Source: Saccopteryx bilineata (Eukaryota > Chordata > Mammalia > Chiroptera > Emballonuridae). From it: DNA of 64,000 nt. Position 1 is the stretch's first letter. The number at the start of each line of letters is the position of its first letter. Of the stretch, positions 42,301-54,147 are shown one piece after another. Location: contig NC_089493.1 of the NCBI RefSeq assembly GCF_036850765.1, positions 132,996,239 through 133,060,238 on the forward strand, in the 5' to 3' direction. The notes under the pieces were generated by a model. The model worked only from the letters and a program-made list of their open reading frames with translations, was not told the DNA's origin and ran no database searches. The position numbers and the translations under genes are program-made.

Positions 42301-43554
42301 GAATTTTTTTATTTCTTCTTTGATCTCATTCTTGATCCATTCGTTATTTAACAACCTGTTATTTAGTTTCCATATGTTTGAGAATTTTTGAGTTTTTCTG
42401 TTGTGGTTGATTTCTAGTTTCATGCCATTGTGATCAGAGAAAGCTTTTTATATGATTTCAATCTTCTTAAATTTGTTGAGACCACTATTATGCCCTAACA
42501 TGTGGTCTATCCTAGAGAATGTACCATGAGCACTTGAAAAGAATGTATATTCTGCTGTTTTAGGGTGAAAGGTTCTGTAGATATCTATTAGATTGAGTTG
42601 ATCTAGTATGTCCTTTAAATCTGCTGTTTCTTTGTTAATTTTCTTTCTTGAGGATCTATCTAGTGATGTTAGTGGGGTATTAAAATCCCCTACTATTATA
42701 GTGTTGCTGTTGATCTCACTCTTTATATCCATCAAAGTCTCCTTCATATATTAAGTGCTCCTGTATTAGGTGCGTAGATATTTATAATAGTTATATCTTC
42801 CTGTTGGATTGTTCTCTTTATCATTATGTAGTGGCCTTCTTTTTTTTTTTTTTTTTTGCTTTTTTTTTTTTTTTTTGCATTTTTCCGAAGCTGGAAACAG
42901 GGAGAGACAGTCAGACAGACTCCCGCATGCGCCCGACTGGGATCCACCCAGCACGCCCACCATGGGGCGACGCTCTGCCCACCAGGGGGTGATGCTCTGC
43001 CCATCCTGGGCGTCCGCCATGTTGCAACCAGAGCCACTCTAGCGCCTGAGGCAGAGGCCACAGAGCCATCCCCAGCGCCCGGGCCATCCTTGCTACAATG
43101 GAGTCCTGGCTGCGGGAGGCGAAGAGAGAGACAGAGAGGAAGGCGTGGTGGAGGGGTGGAGAAGCAAATGGGCGCTTCTCCCATGTGCCCTGGCCAGGAA
43201 TCGAACCTGGGTCCTCTGCAGGCTAGGCCGACGCTCTACTGCTGAGCCAACCAGCCAGGGCCTGTAGTGGCCTTCTTTATCTCTTACTATATTCTTTGTT
43301 TTAAAGTCCATTTTGTCTAATATAAGTATTGCTACCCCACCTTTTTTTTTTTCATTTCCATTTGCATGAAATGTCTTTTTCCATCCTTTTACCTTCAACC
43401 TATGTGCACCTTTTGTTTTAAGGTGTGTCTCTTGTAGACAGCATATGTATGGGTCCTGTTTTCTTATCCATGCAGCTACCCTATGTTTTTTGATTGGATC
43501 ATTTAATCCATTTACATTTAAGGTTATTATTGACATGAAGTTGTTTATTGCCAT
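39316..43554 (-). pseudogene. ORF2: L1 ORF2, disrupted
   Basis: It starts at ATG 43554 (ITLNVNGLNDPIKKH) and ends near 39316. Endonuclease is interrupted by the SINE at 42843-43262 and continues at 42747-42448. Linker sequence ([16 protein letters not shown]) lies at 42423-41842 and the reverse-transcriptase palm at 41587-40700. There the FADD site reads LADN, so the catalytic motif is lost. The Cys-rich C-terminus lies at 39913-39549. Each piece is in a different frame or separated by stops. Confidence 0.9.
42843..43262 (-). mobile_element. bat tRNA-derived SINE, long form, inside L1 ORF2
   Basis: A complete copy with two T runs at the left end and the head at the right (GAGCCAACCAGCCAGGGC). 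The target duplication tgtagtggccttcttt is exact at 42827-42842 and 43263-43278. Confidence 0.94.
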
Positions 43555-43611
43555 TTTATTCTTTAAAGCTCTATTCCTCTTTTGCTATATTCTTTTCCCA
43601 CTTTGATCTGT

Positions 43612-44525
43612 TTACAACATGCCCCTTAACATTTCCTGCAGCATTGGTTTGGTTGTAATGAATTCCTTGATTTTTTTTTTGTCTGGGAAACTTTTTATTT
43701 CTCCTTTGATTTTAAATGATAGCCTTGCTGGATAAAGTAGTCTTGGTTGTAGGTTTTTGTTCTGCATTACTTTGAATATTTCTTGCCATTCCCTCCTGGC
43801 TTCAAGTGTTTCTGTTGAGAAGTCGAATGTCATCCTTATGGGGGCACCTTTGTAGGTGATAGCCTTTTTTTCTCTTACAGCTTTTAGTATTTTCTCTTTA
43901 TCACTTAGCTTTGGTATTTTAATTATGATGTGTCTTGGTGTAGGTTTCTTTGGGTTTCTTTTTAGTGGAGTTCTCTGTGCTTTTTGAATTTGTGAGAGTT
44001 TCTCCTGCATTAATTTAGGGAAGTTTTCAGCTATGATATGATTGAATAAAGCCTCTATCCTTTGTTCTTTCTCTTCTTCTTCATGAACCCCTATGATGCG
44101 GATGTTATTTCTCTTCACGTTGTCACAGAGCTGTCTAAGAGTTTCCTCAGACTTTTTGAGTCTCTTTTATTTTTCTTCTCTGCGTTCATGCCTTCATTCC
44201 AGTTGTCTTCCAACTCGCTGATTCGATCCTCAGCTCCATCCATCCTGTTTTTAATTCCTTCCATTGTGGTCTTCATTTCTGATATTGTATTTGTCATCTC
44301 CAACTGATTCTTTTTTAATATTTCTATATCCTTTTTTATACTTGCTATTTCTTTCTTTAGGTGTTTGTGATGACCATCCATTGTTGTTCTAAGACCTCTA
44401 AGCATCCTTACAATCATTATTTTAAACTCCACTTCCAGAAGTTTGATTATTTCCATATCACTCTGTTCATCTCCTGAAGGTCTCTCTTGTGGTTTCATTT
44501 GGATTGCACTTCTTTGTCTTCTCAT
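43612..44525 (-). pseudogene. ORF1: L1 ORF1, one frameshift
   Basis: The N-terminal part with the coiled coil runs from ATG 44525 to about 44115. The RRM (NNIRIIGVHEEEEKEQRIE) and the C-terminal domain are in another frame, 44118-43612, ending in a QEMLRG-like tail. A single small indel near 44118 separates them. It resembles the intact ORF1 at 23367 along its length. Confidence 0.9.
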
Positions 44526-45450
44526 TGTGCCTGGGTATCTGGGTGTTTTTTTGTAGAGCTGGTTGAATCTAGGCTTGGTGTTTTCTGCCTCTAGTTTTTA
44601 CTTGTGTTGTTGCTAAGTCTTCTTGGGTTGGCATCAGCTATTATTTGTAATCCACTTTAGGATTTGGGGTGCTTTGAAGTCTTGATTTGTTTGTTTTCTT
44701 AACAGGTGATTGTCTTGTTTGCTGACCTCAGCAGGGGGCTTATTTGAACCAGTATCCAGGAATGCGGTTGGTGTGACTTGAGGCTCTGAAGTCCTCTTCT
44801 GCCAGTTAATCTCTTTGAGGGCGGGTTGCTTTCAGTAGGGGGAGGTGTATCTCAGATCTCCATGGAGACCTGAGGTACTGCCCCTCCTCCCCACTTCTTG
44901 TTTTCAGCTGTGTCTTCTTGTGCTGATTGGAGCTGGAGAGATGTCTGTATCTCTGTGACCTGGAAGTACTTTTGTATTTTGCTTTGTGGAAGGATCAGCC
45001 CCTCCCCCCAGTTATGGCCACCTCCAGCACTGAATGAGTCAGCTTTTTATGTCATCACTTATATTCCTCTCCCCCTCACCATCTGTCTCTCTCTCCTTTT
45101 TTTTTTTTTTTTTTTTTTTGGAAGACAAGCAGGCCCTTTCAACACACCTTGCTCCCTGGTCACCAGGCAACTGGCTGTGAGCAGTATTTACAGCTCTTTT
45201 CCTTGGAGTGAGAGCCCAGCCCCACCTCCCCCCCTTTTCCTGTAAGCAGGGGAGATTTAAGTGCTCCCTCCCAGGTTTGTTGTGGCTTCTTCTTTGCTTC
45301 TTGATTTTTGAAAGCTGTTCTTGTAGTCCAGATTTGGTTTTTCATGCTGATTGTTCATAAATTAGTTTATAATCCAGTTCAGTGGTGTGAGCTGTGAGTC
45401 TGTGTGTCTGCCTACTCTGCTGCCATCTTCCAGAGGGTTTTCTTTATCTC
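44526..45450 (-). promoter_or_regulatory. L1 5' UTR / promoter remnant
   Basis: Between ORF1 and the 5' target duplication. It contains GGAAGATGGCA (minus strand, 45431-45421), the YY1-type start motif. A T-run near 45098 and pyrimidine-rich stretches give non-meaningful open frames. Confidence 0.75.
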
Positions 45451-45466
45451 TGTTAAGATGTCTTTT

Positions 45467-45985
45467 ATGGCCCAGAATGTGGTTTATTTTGGTTTATATT
45501 GTTATGTAAGCTTGAGAAGAATGTGTGTTCCACTGTTCTATGAAATATTCCACAGATGTCAATTAGATCCAGTTGATTGATGGTGCTCTTCAGTTTAACT
45601 ATATCCTTACTGATTTTCTGCCTGCTTGATCTATCTATTACTGAAAGAAGTCTGTTGAAATCTGTAACTATAATAGTGGATTCATTTAGTTTTCATTACA
45701 GGCCTATTTGTTTTTGCCTCACATATTTTGACACTCTTTTGCTAAGTGCACACACATTAAGGATTCTTAAATATTCTTGAAGAATTAATCCTTTTATCAT
45801 TATGTAATATACCTCTTTAATCCTGATAATTTTCCTTGATATAAATTCTGCTTTGTCTGAAATAAACAAGCTACTCCAAATTTCTTTTGACTAGTGATAG
45901 CATAGTATATGCTTCTCCATCCCTTTCTGTTAATCTATCTATGCCTTTATAATTAAAGGTTTCTTATAAACAAAAAAATAAAGGA
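45467..45985 (-). mobile_element. second old L1, 5' part of the split element (endonuclease region)
   Basis: Antisense L1 endonuclease and linker sequence (GGCCCAGAATGTGG, ATTAGATCCAGTTGATTGAT, GATAATTTTCCTTGATATAAA-type text). It joins 38425-39031 once the younger L1 and one copy of its duplication are removed. Confidence 0.82.
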
Positions 45986-46855
45986 GGAAATTTATTAAAT
46001 ATGCAGCCTCATATAGCTTACACGGGGCAGTCCCAAATCATGCGTGTGCCCAAAAAATAGTTCAGGGGCTATTTATATACTCTTAATTATACATGGGCAG
46101 GGGGAAAGCCTGACATCATAGCATAAGTTTATACCTTTTGTTTTCTACAGGTTTGGAAAAAAAATGAAAGGAGGGGTGATGGGACACAATTCATTAGCAA
46201 GTTTATAACATCTGTCTATAGGATTCATTTAAAAAACCACTTCTACATTAAAACTTACAAGGCTACATAATGGTAAAAATGTCGCTTTACATATTAAAAG
46301 ACATTCCTATAATTTCTAGTGTTCATTTGCTATTCCTTTGTCCAGAGATACATACATTAACTACATGCTTTCAGAAGGGGAGAGGTAGTTTCCATGAAGA
46401 CAAATGCCTGTAAATGGCATTTAGTATTAAAAAGGTTGAATTTAATCTTTCTCTCCCTACACCTGGCTAGCTATTCACCCATTTCCCCATAGGTATGGGG
46501 GAAGTCAGAGAATCCAAGTCTCCTTCCTCTTCTGAATTTACAACACAGTGCCATTGGCCATGTTGGTTTTATGTTAATAACACAAGTACAGAGATCATTT
46601 ACAAAATCTCTCTATATGCCTAGCCCAAATTAATAAAATGTTCTTTAAGCTTCCTAAAATATTAATTCTGTAGTCTTTAGTAACCTTACAACTATCCCCA
46701 CTGGTTCTTTTAACTAAGTCAAATCCTTGACTTAATTTACTGAAGAGCATAAGGCTGTTGTTTAGGAATATTAATTTATAATATGTAACATATTTAGCAG
46801 ACAGCATTAATAGCAATATGGTTCATTAAAGAAACAAATACTACTGATTGATTTC
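45986..46855 (-). mobile_element. ERV LTR and envelope-like remnant left of ERV-2
   Basis: On the minus strand the left end shows CCCCGTGTAAGC, GAGGCTGCATATTTAATAAA and CCTCC, an R-U5-like arrangement with a polyadenylation signal. Further in, an open stretch at 46816-46595 (74 codons, heptad-like Leu/Ile spacing) could be from an envelope transmembrane subunit, but this is weak. It may be the 3' side of ERV-3, whose other part lies beyond ERV-2 at 52555. Confidence 0.45.
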
Positions 46856-46860
46856 CTATA

Positions 46861-47212
46861 TGTTGGAATCCATGGGAGTCCGAAAAACCAGAGTAACAGG
46901 CTTTATTGAAACGAAGAAAGGAACCCTGCTGGTCACTTCTCCAGGGAGAAAAGCACTGGTTACAGACTAGGGGTGAATTTTATAGGGCTTGGAAAAGCCT
47001 GAGGGTGTACTGAGTCAAAAGTTCTGGTATGTTCCCTTTTATGGTTTTAGGATTTCAGCGTTCTGGAATGCTCCTTCTTGGTGCAGGTTGATCATCTTTC
47101 TGGAACTTCTCTTCCTCAGAGGCAATTGTCCAGTAAGTAAGGGTGAGGTCAGGCAGCCAGGTGGGACAATAAAACGGCAGTTGGAAGTTCTGGTAAATTC
47201 ATGTATCTATCA
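46861..47212 (-). repeat. ERV-2 3' LTR
   Basis: Plus-strand TGTTGGAATCC to TGTATCTATCA. It matches 52200-52549 with scattered differences, and the minus-strand polyadenylation signal (plus ttatt near 46905) is kept. It is related to, but clearly distinct from, the ERV-1 LTR. Confidence 0.9.
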
Positions 47213-47649
47213 TTTCTCAACTCTGTAGTATGATAAAAAAGGAAAAGATGTGGGGGGAAGGAGATGATTAGGGGTTCAGGAAGGAGATTTGTCTCAGACC
47301 GGCTATCTTCTGGAGCTACTTCCTGCTGTTATCCCTATTGGGGGCCTCCTTTGTGGACCTCTCCCTGGGGCAGTTGGAGTAGGGGTGTATTTATAGGGTT
47401 CCAAATTCTTCTGTTTTGTGAGGGCACATTTCAGCGTTGGTGTGTAGGGTTAGGTAGATTTTTCCAATTTTCTGATTGGTGAAGGTCTGCATGTGGTTCT
47501 TTAAGAAACTAGTTAAACAAATGTAAGAGGCAGGGTCCAAAAGTTAGAAAAAATAAATAGAAGAGTGAGTGGACTAATGAAAGGCAATAGTCAAGTCACC
47601 CAGTTTGTGTGAAACCACTGATTCCATGTTTACAAATTCACTGGGCTTT

Positions 47650-47686
47650 AGAGAGAGAGAGAGAAAAAGAAAGAAAGAAAGAAGGA

Positions 47687-47742
<56 letters not shown>
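47650..47742. repeat. (GAAA)n microsatellite
   Basis: A GA run followed by GAAA units within the ERV-2 envelope region. The Lys/Arg/Glu frame across it is an artefact. Confidence 0.93.
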
Positions 47743-47814
47743 GGAGTGGCCAGTCCCCAAGTCCCTAGACCTATTTTTATAGATATTTTTAAAGCAACAA
47801 GAAGATGAATTACC

Positions 47815-48015
47815 TCTATAGCTCATTTGGTCCTTAGATTGATGAGTAGTGTACTAGGAACTGGAAGAGGCTCATGGGGTAGGATTACATTGATATTTGG
47901 GGTAAGATAGATTAGGGTACAGGTTTCTGTCCAATTAGTAGGGAGACATATATAGGTGTTTGTCTCACACAAGTAGAAAGCCTCTGATTGGGTGAGGCAG
48001 GCTGAGAGGTTGATA
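47815..48015 (-). pseudogene. env: ERV-2 envelope remnant
   Basis: Homologous at the nucleotide level to the ERV-1 envelope piece at 18110-18310, with frames disrupted. Only the region around the end of the surface subunit can be followed. Confidence 0.55.
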
Positions 48016-48431
48016 GAGTATTGATGGACAAGGGGTCGGTTTCATTTCTCTGTTTCTGAGCCCCAGATGGTCAGGGTGGAGGAAAGAGTCACCCCAATAA
48101 GTGGGGAGAGTAGAGGATTGTTAGCTAGGGTGACTAATTAAACATTCTTTGAAAACCAGGTTTCTTGACTGTTCAAATTCTTTTTTCTTGGTACAAACTT
48201 CCTACAACCTGCACAAACCTTCTACAATTTACCAAAACCTTCAGCTTTCATGCACTTTCTTATCCAGAAATAACTAGCCTTCATAACAATTTGCTTTTCC
48301 CTTTTTCTTTCAAAAGTATTTCCATACCTTATACCTTCTATTATCAAAACCATACAATTCCTTTCTAGTCAGACTTCTTGATTTAAAAATCTTTAACTTT
48401 TAGTGACAATTAAGTTGACTTTCTTTTTATC

Positions 48432-48686
48432 CTAGTATCCCTTTCCCCCAAGTCTGATTAAAAGAGTCCTTAGTTTCTTCATATATTTGCCATATGTAGA
48501 CCAACCATCTTCTGGTTTGTGGTTGGAGTAAGCATGCCGTTTTTCTATTTCAGCAGCAGTGGAAGTTGTCAGGATCATGGTGTGTGGACCTGTCCATGTG
48601 AAAGTAAGTCCTAGGGTGATGTAATGCCAGAAGTGCCTCTTGGACAGTCTTTGAACAGTTTGCTGAGTAACCTGTAAATCCTGCAA
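48432..48686 (-). pseudogene. pol: ERV-2 integrase C-terminal remnant
   Basis: An open stretch of 84 codons contains a WTGPH-x-ILTT block and downstream sequence that resembles the end of pol. It is aligned with 18330-18480 and with 52720-53060. The integrase catalytic core is missing. Confidence 0.62.
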
Positions 48687-48756
48687 CTACTTATGAAAAG
48701 GGTGGTTACATTTCTACATTTTGCAGTTAGAATTTAAGTCCTAGTGACTACTGCTT

Positions 48757-49380
48757 CTAGCTGGAATTAGCAGCAGGTCCCGGCCTACAATAGACATGGG
48801 GCATTGAAACAAGAGGAATAAAAGAGATATTATACATTAAATAAAGCAACAAAATTAGACTGTCAATACCCACAGTAGAGGTCTTTGAGGAATAAATAAA
48901 ACTCAAATATTCAGGCAAGGCATAGTAGATAGTCCTTGTGTTTACAAGTAATGAGATCAGTTTCTCTGCTACTTGGAAGAAATACCTTAGGCTCATGAAT
49001 GATGTCCTTGGGCCTTCAGTGGCAATTCCCAGCTGCTGGGCAAGGTCAGCTCACAGGTAGCTGGAGCAGGGCTAGAAGAGACTGAACCCTCCCTCCATGG
49101 AGCAAGGGGGCAGCTTACCTTCTCATGTTCCTCTTTCCACAGCAAAGACATGTAAACCAGTGGGGCCAGGAAGCCTGGCAGGCTTTAGTTCAATGACCTT
49201 TCTTTCCACTCTGGAGTAGGGCCTTGATGGAATTCTATGAAGCCCTATATGGCACTGGAGCCTTTAAGAGCATATGCCGAAAGCTGGTATTTCCTGACTT
49301 CTTTTGGGCCTTATTTGCCTTTTCTGTTACTTCTTGGCCATTATAGGCCTTAAAAGCCATGCTCAGATCTCACTAAGGGG
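48757..49380 (-). pseudogene. gag-pro: ERV-2 capsid end, nucleocapsid and protease, displaced
   Basis: Protease-like frame at 48996-48757 (VAEKLISLLVNT, SKTSTVGID), preceded by a nucleocapsid remnant (about 49080-49210) and the capsid end to 49380. It is the same block, in the same place 3' of reverse transcriptase, as in ERV-1. Confidence 0.7.
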
Positions 49381-50090
49381 CTTGACTAAGACAGCAAAAC
49401 TGGAATCCAGTGTCTAAAGAAGCCTATTAGACAGAGAAAAGAAAGAATTTGATATGTGGTGGTAGGTGGTTGGAGACTGTGGAGGGTCTGAATTCAATAT
49501 AGGGTGAGACCTCAGATGGTGGGGGTTAAGGTGATGTCTAGACTATGGACTGAGAGTGAAGTTGAGCCTTAGCAGAGAAGACATGATATCACTTCATAGC
49601 GAGGAAGTTAAGAAGGGTAGTAGTGTGTCTCCTTGAGGCAGGCAGGGAGGGGCTGCAGAGGAGTAGGTCATTTACATATTGTAAGAGAGTACTAGTTTGA
49701 GATTGCATGCTGCTAAATCCTGAGCTAGTGCCTGCCGAAACAGGTGTGGGCTGTTTTTGAACCCCTGGGGTAAGACAGTCCACATAAGTTGCTGGGCTGC
49801 ATTAGTGTTTGGGCCAGTCCAAAAAACAAACAAACATAAAAAACAGTAAGTAAGAGTCAGAGTGTAGAGTAATGGTAAAGAAGGCATTCTTGAGGTCTAG
49901 GACTGTGAAGTGAGTGGTGTTTGAGAAAATGTGTGACAGTAACTTGTAGAGATTAGGGACTACTGGATGGAGAGGAATTATTGCCTCATTGATTAGGTAT
50001 AAGGCTTGTATGAGGCGATAAGCTCCTGAAGATTTTTGCACAGGAAGGATGAGGGTATTGCAGAAAGAGTCCATGGAGATGAGTATGCCT
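49381..50090 (-). pseudogene. pol: ERV-2 reverse-transcriptase segment
   Basis: The frame at 50074-49802 holds the fingers region ([33 protein letters not shown]). Frames at 49887-49589 hold [13 protein letters not shown] and the active-site region, where YVDD has become YVND. The thumb ends at 49381-49390 and runs directly into capsid sequence. RNase H is absent. Confidence 0.78.
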
Positions 50091-51661
50091 GGTTTAAGAG
50101 GTGGGTAATTATTGGTTTAAGGCCTTAGAAACAGACACAGTTACACATTAAACAAAGATTTTACATACAAATTATGAATTAAGAAATTTAAATGAGCGTG
50201 CTTTACTTGTTTCAATTAAAATTATACTAGAGATATTTTTTGACAAAGAAATAAAACAGATTACTTATTTACATGGCTTAATAGACAATGCTGCCTTTTT
50301 AAGTTTTTCAAGATGGTAAGGAGTTTCCAGCATAGAAGGGAGGAAGATAGGAAGCAGACAGATGGACAGTGTGAATAGCTGGATGGAAAGAAGAAGGTCA
50401 GAATCTGCAGGAGGAGGAAGAGGAAGTTGAAGTGTTTGTGGTGGTGCCACGTGGTCAGAGGAGTTAAAAATATTTAGAGCTCTGAGGTGTGGGGAGAGAA
50501 TGAGGGGTATGGGAAAGCACAGTCAATCTCTGAGGAGGGTAAGGATAGGTCAAAAAAGAAAAAGAGACAGAGCCACCCATCTGTAAGGATGGAGGAGGAG
50601 TTTAAGAACATAATGGAGGAGGGAGGGGTCCCTGGCCAGCATGAGAGGAGAAAGACAGACTGGTATTTCCAAGTGAATGAGAAACAGGATTCTGCGAAGG
50701 GAGGAGAGGGGAATTTCTGGAGGGAAGATACTCAAGTGCAAGAGATTTGCAGAGGGACCAGAGAGGGGTCCCGAGAGAGGGGTGTCCCCAGGGGTCAGGC
50801 AGGAAGGGAAGAGAATTGGGAGTCTGTGGAGAAGGAAAGATTAAGAGTGGAGGTTTTAGGTGAGGTTTCTTTGGCCAAAACTGGCCTGTGTGTAGAACAA
50901 GTGGCACAGAAATTACTGCACATAAGGAATCTCTGAGACCTTTCCAGTAAAGTGGCAAAAAATTGTCAAGATTTTTAGGATATTGTAATTGAATGTCCTG
51001 TTTTCAGGCCAATGGGAGTCATTGTCTAATTTGTATTGGGGCCACACCATGTTACAGAAGAAAATGAGGTTGGTTTTTTGTTTTGTTTTGGGTTTTGTTT
51101 TTTTTTTTTTTGTTTTTTGGCTTAAGTTCAGAGAGGCCCAACTTAGTGGTTTTTTATGAGACATCCTAGAGGGGTCTGGTCAGAAGGCTTAGACTCCAAA
51201 GAGCTGTGGAGACAGGTGAGCAAGAAGGGGAGTCCCTGCCTTTTGTCACTGTCCCAAGAGGAGAAAATCTCCATGTGGGGGAGTCATCCCTGATAGAGGT
51301 CATCACCACCTGTCAGGGAGCTCCGAGAGGGAGAGAGAGAGTGGAGAGGTTTGGCTAAGCACCTAGTCTTTCCGTGTAGTCTACTGAGACTGAAAGTCAA
51401 ACCCCTCAAAAGTTTAGGCATGTCACAGAAAACCGTCCAACCAGAGAAAATTTTGTGGAAAAGAGAAGCCGCCCAGGGAAGGGGAAGAGAGAAACTCCTT
51501 ACCTTTCTGGTCCAACAGGGATACAGGACAGGGACAGATTGCCAGCCAAATCAACCTACAATTACACATCCAAACAGAATCAGAGTAAGCCTGGGATGAG
51601 CTGCTGCTGCCCATTGCTTCCCTGGCTGTAAGTTTGGATGGCAAAGAGGAATCGTCCAGGC
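50091..51661 (-). pseudogene. gag: ERV-2 5' gag and leader remnant
   Basis: Homologous to 19761-21456. It has a matrix-like block near 51060-50980 (HWPENRTFNYN) and a Ser/Pro/Leu-rich stretch at 50741-50550. No continuous frame. Confidence 0.5.
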
Positions 51662-52158
51662 CAGGGGTCCCCAAAGTATGGCCCACAGGCCGCATGCGGC
51701 CACTTGAGGCCATTTATCTGGCCCCTGCCACACTTCCGGAAGGAGTACCTCTTTCATTAGTGGTCAGTGAGAAGAGCACAGGATGCAGATGCAAAGCACG
51801 GCATCGCTCACATACAGTACTACTTCCAGTGACGCGGGATGCTCGTGTCACAGCTCCGGAAGCTCATTATATCACTTGTTATGGCTAGCAGTGACAAATA
51901 TGGAACCTGACATTGACCATCTCATTAGCCAAAAGCAGGCCCATAGTTCTCATTGAAATACTGGTCAGTTTGTTGATTTAAATTTATTTGTTCTTTATTT
52001 TAAATATTGTATTTGTTCCCATTTTGTTTTTTTACTTTAAAATAAGATATGTGCAGTGTGCATAGGGATTTGTTCATAGTTTTTTTTTATAGTCCAGCAC
52101 TCCAACTGTCTGAGGGATGGTGAACTGGCCCCCAGTGTAAAATGTTTGGGGACCCCTG
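51662..52158 (+). mobile_element. non-autonomous hAT transposon, longer form
   Basis: Terminal repeats CAGGGGTCCCCAAAGT and TTTGGGGACCCCTG. The 8-bp target duplication gtccaggc is exact at 51654-51661 and 52159-52166. It shares both ends with the copies at 6324 and 60986 but has about 165 bp more in the middle (51780-51945), possibly a remnant of the parent transposon. It sits in the leader of ERV-2, so it is younger than that provirus. Confidence 0.95.
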
Positions 52159-52179
52159 GTCCAGGCAGTTAGTACCCTG

Positions 52180-52197
52180 TCCTGGGTTTCAGCACCA
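52180..52197 (-). promoter_or_regulatory. ERV-2 primer-binding site, tRNA-Phe type, decayed
   Basis: It matches the ERV-1 site at 21457-21474 with two transitions, both at CpG positions. Two bases separate it from the 5' LTR. Confidence 0.82.
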
Positions 52198-52199
52198 AA

Positions 52200-52549
52200 T
52201 GTTGGAATCCATGGAAGTCCAAAAAGACCAGAGTAACAGGCTTTATTGAAAGGAAGAAAGGAACTCTGCTGGGCACTTTGGCAAGAAGGGCACCAGTTAC
52301 AGACTTGGGGTGAATTTTATAAGGCTTAGAAGAGCCTGAGGGGGTACTAAGCCAATAGTTCTGGTATGTTCCCTTTTACAGTTTTAGGATTTCAGCTTTC
52401 TGGAATGCTCCTCCTTGGGGCAGGTTGATCATCTTCCTGGAACTCTTCTGCATCAGGGGTGATTGTTCAGTAAGTAAGGGTGAGGTCAGGCAGCCAGGTA
52501 GGAAAACAAAAAGGCAGTTGGAAGTTCTGGTAAATTCATATATCTATTA
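52200..52549 (-). repeat. ERV-2 5' LTR
   Basis: Plus-strand TGTTGGAATCC to TATCTATTA, with the terminal CA changed to TA. The ctata duplication follows at once. Confidence 0.9.
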
Positions 52550-52554
52550 CTATA

Positions 52555-54147
52555 GACTATACAATTTCCTTTTGCAACTTAGATAAAACTAATTGGCTTT
52601 TATAACAATTTACCTTTAGTCAAAATTCTTAATTTTAAAACTTTTAACTTTCAGTGACAAGTTGACTTCCTTTTTATCCTAGTTTTCCTTTTCCCCAAAG
52701 TCTGATTAAAAAGGAGTCCTTAGTGAGTTTCTTCATATATTTGTGGTATGTAGACCAACCAGCTTCCAGTTTGTGTTGAGGCAAGGCACATAGTCCTTCT
52801 CAGGATTAACTTAAAAGGGTTGGTGGGGTCAGTCTCTGTCATCCATGAGGGTGTCTCTGCTGGGTTTGTAGGCTTCAACTGGCTATGATGGACCCAGACA
52901 GGTATGCCTTCTACTTTGGCAGCAGTGGGAGTCATTAGGATCAGGGTGTGTGGACCCATCCATGTAGGAGTCAGTCCTTGGGCGATGTACTTGATTTCCT
53001 AATAATGCTGGAAGTGCCTCTTGGACAGTCTTTGAACAGTTTGCTAAGTAACCTGTAAATCCTGCAAGTACTTAAGGAAGGAGTGGTTACGTTTCTTCTA
53101 TTATTTGACTCATATAATTCACTTGCCCTGAACCTTTGAGTACCTGTGGGCACAATTTAATTTCAAATTAGCTTCTAATTAATATTGGGTTCCTTTCCTA
53201 CCAGTTTTGAGATTGTGGATACAAATGTAGGTCCAAATCTAGAATGGGCAAGCTAAACCTGGAAAGAATCATATATACCAATTTCTTAACAATTGTCAAT
53301 TATTTTATTAAAGTCTATTTCTAAATATTTACCTGAGAAAATTCTTTTCTTCCCTGTTTTTAAATCTTTTCAGATTGGTTTTGAATAAACCTTTGGCAAT
53401 AAGGGTCCCAAAACCCCACTGGTTCTAGGTGGCATCTATTCATTTGAATTACTATGTTCCGATTTTGAGGCAGACTGAAAGAATATAAAATTAACAATAA
53501 AATTTAAATAGCAAATGTTAAAAAATGCTATAAAAAGCATCTTAATACAATAAAGTGACTAAAGCATACTAGATTATTAAACAAAAATAAAGTTTAAACT
53601 AATATAACAGGATCTAAAATAAAATTCTTACAGTCACAAATGTCCTTAACATGTTAATGTAATTTCACTAAATCTATGTTGACACTATTGCTGCTTTATA
53701 TTATTCATAAATGTAACCTAATTTATATTTTAGTCTGAGAAATGTCATAAAGAGCAGGAGTTACAAACATTCAGCAAAAGTCCACAGGGCACTAGAACCA
53801 TAGTCACATTTCTACACATTGCAGCTGGAGTTTAAGTCCTAATGATCATTGCTTCTAGCTAGAATTAGGAGCAGGTCCCAACCTAAAGTAGGCATGCGGC
53901 ATTGAGACAAAAGGAATAAAGGAAACACTATACATAATACATAATACATAATAAAACTCGAATAATAAATCATGGACCTACAGCAAAAAAAAGAAAAATC
54001 CATAATTATAAAAAGTGACTTTAAACACCTCTCATTCAGGGATATGGAAAAATTCTCAAAACCCCCCACAAAAAATTCAGCCCCCCACAAAAAATAATCT
54101 CTAAGGATATCAAAAAAATATCATTGCCAAATTTCAAGATACATAAC
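52555..54147 (-). mobile_element. ERV-3: diverged relative of ERV-1/2, partial
   Basis: The minus strand reads a protease end (near 54000-53880, a PTLGWDLL-like motif), a spacer also found after protease in ERV-1 and in the plus-strand copy at 29900-30170, and an integrase C-terminus (52959-52720, GPH-x-LILMTPTA and VEGIPVWVHHSQLKP). It served as target for ERV-2. Reverse transcriptase and gag are not recognisable. The integrase end is the best preserved of the family in this window. Confidence 0.65.

Larger units (their letters stand above)
39048..45450 (-). mobile_element. full-length but decayed L1
   Basis: The exact 16-bp repeat tgttaagatgtctttt flanks it (39032-39047 and 45451-45466). 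In minus orientation it has a 5' end with GGAAGATGGCAGCAG (plus-strand 45417-45431), a 5' UTR of nearly 0.9 kb, ORF1 (one frameshift), ORF2 (many breaks plus a SINE), a C-rich (sense G-rich) 3' UTR and an A-rich tail at 39048-39070. The 5' UTR differs from that of the L1 at 22026, so it is a different subfamily. About 20 bases lie between the GGAAGATGG motif and the right repeat. Confidence 0.9.
46861..52549 (-). mobile_element. ERV-2: second provirus of the ERV-1 family
   Basis: LTRs at 46861-47212 and 52200-52549 are flanked by the exact 5-bp duplication ctata (46856-46860 and 52550-52554), which proves a complete, independent insertion. The interior repeats the order seen in ERV-1: gag 5' part, reverse transcriptase, capsid-nucleocapsid-protease, integrase end, envelope remnant. 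A decayed tRNA-Phe primer site lies at 52180-52197. A hAT element (51662-52158) and a (GAAA)n tract (47650-47742) are nested in it. All genes are broken. Confidence 0.92.
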
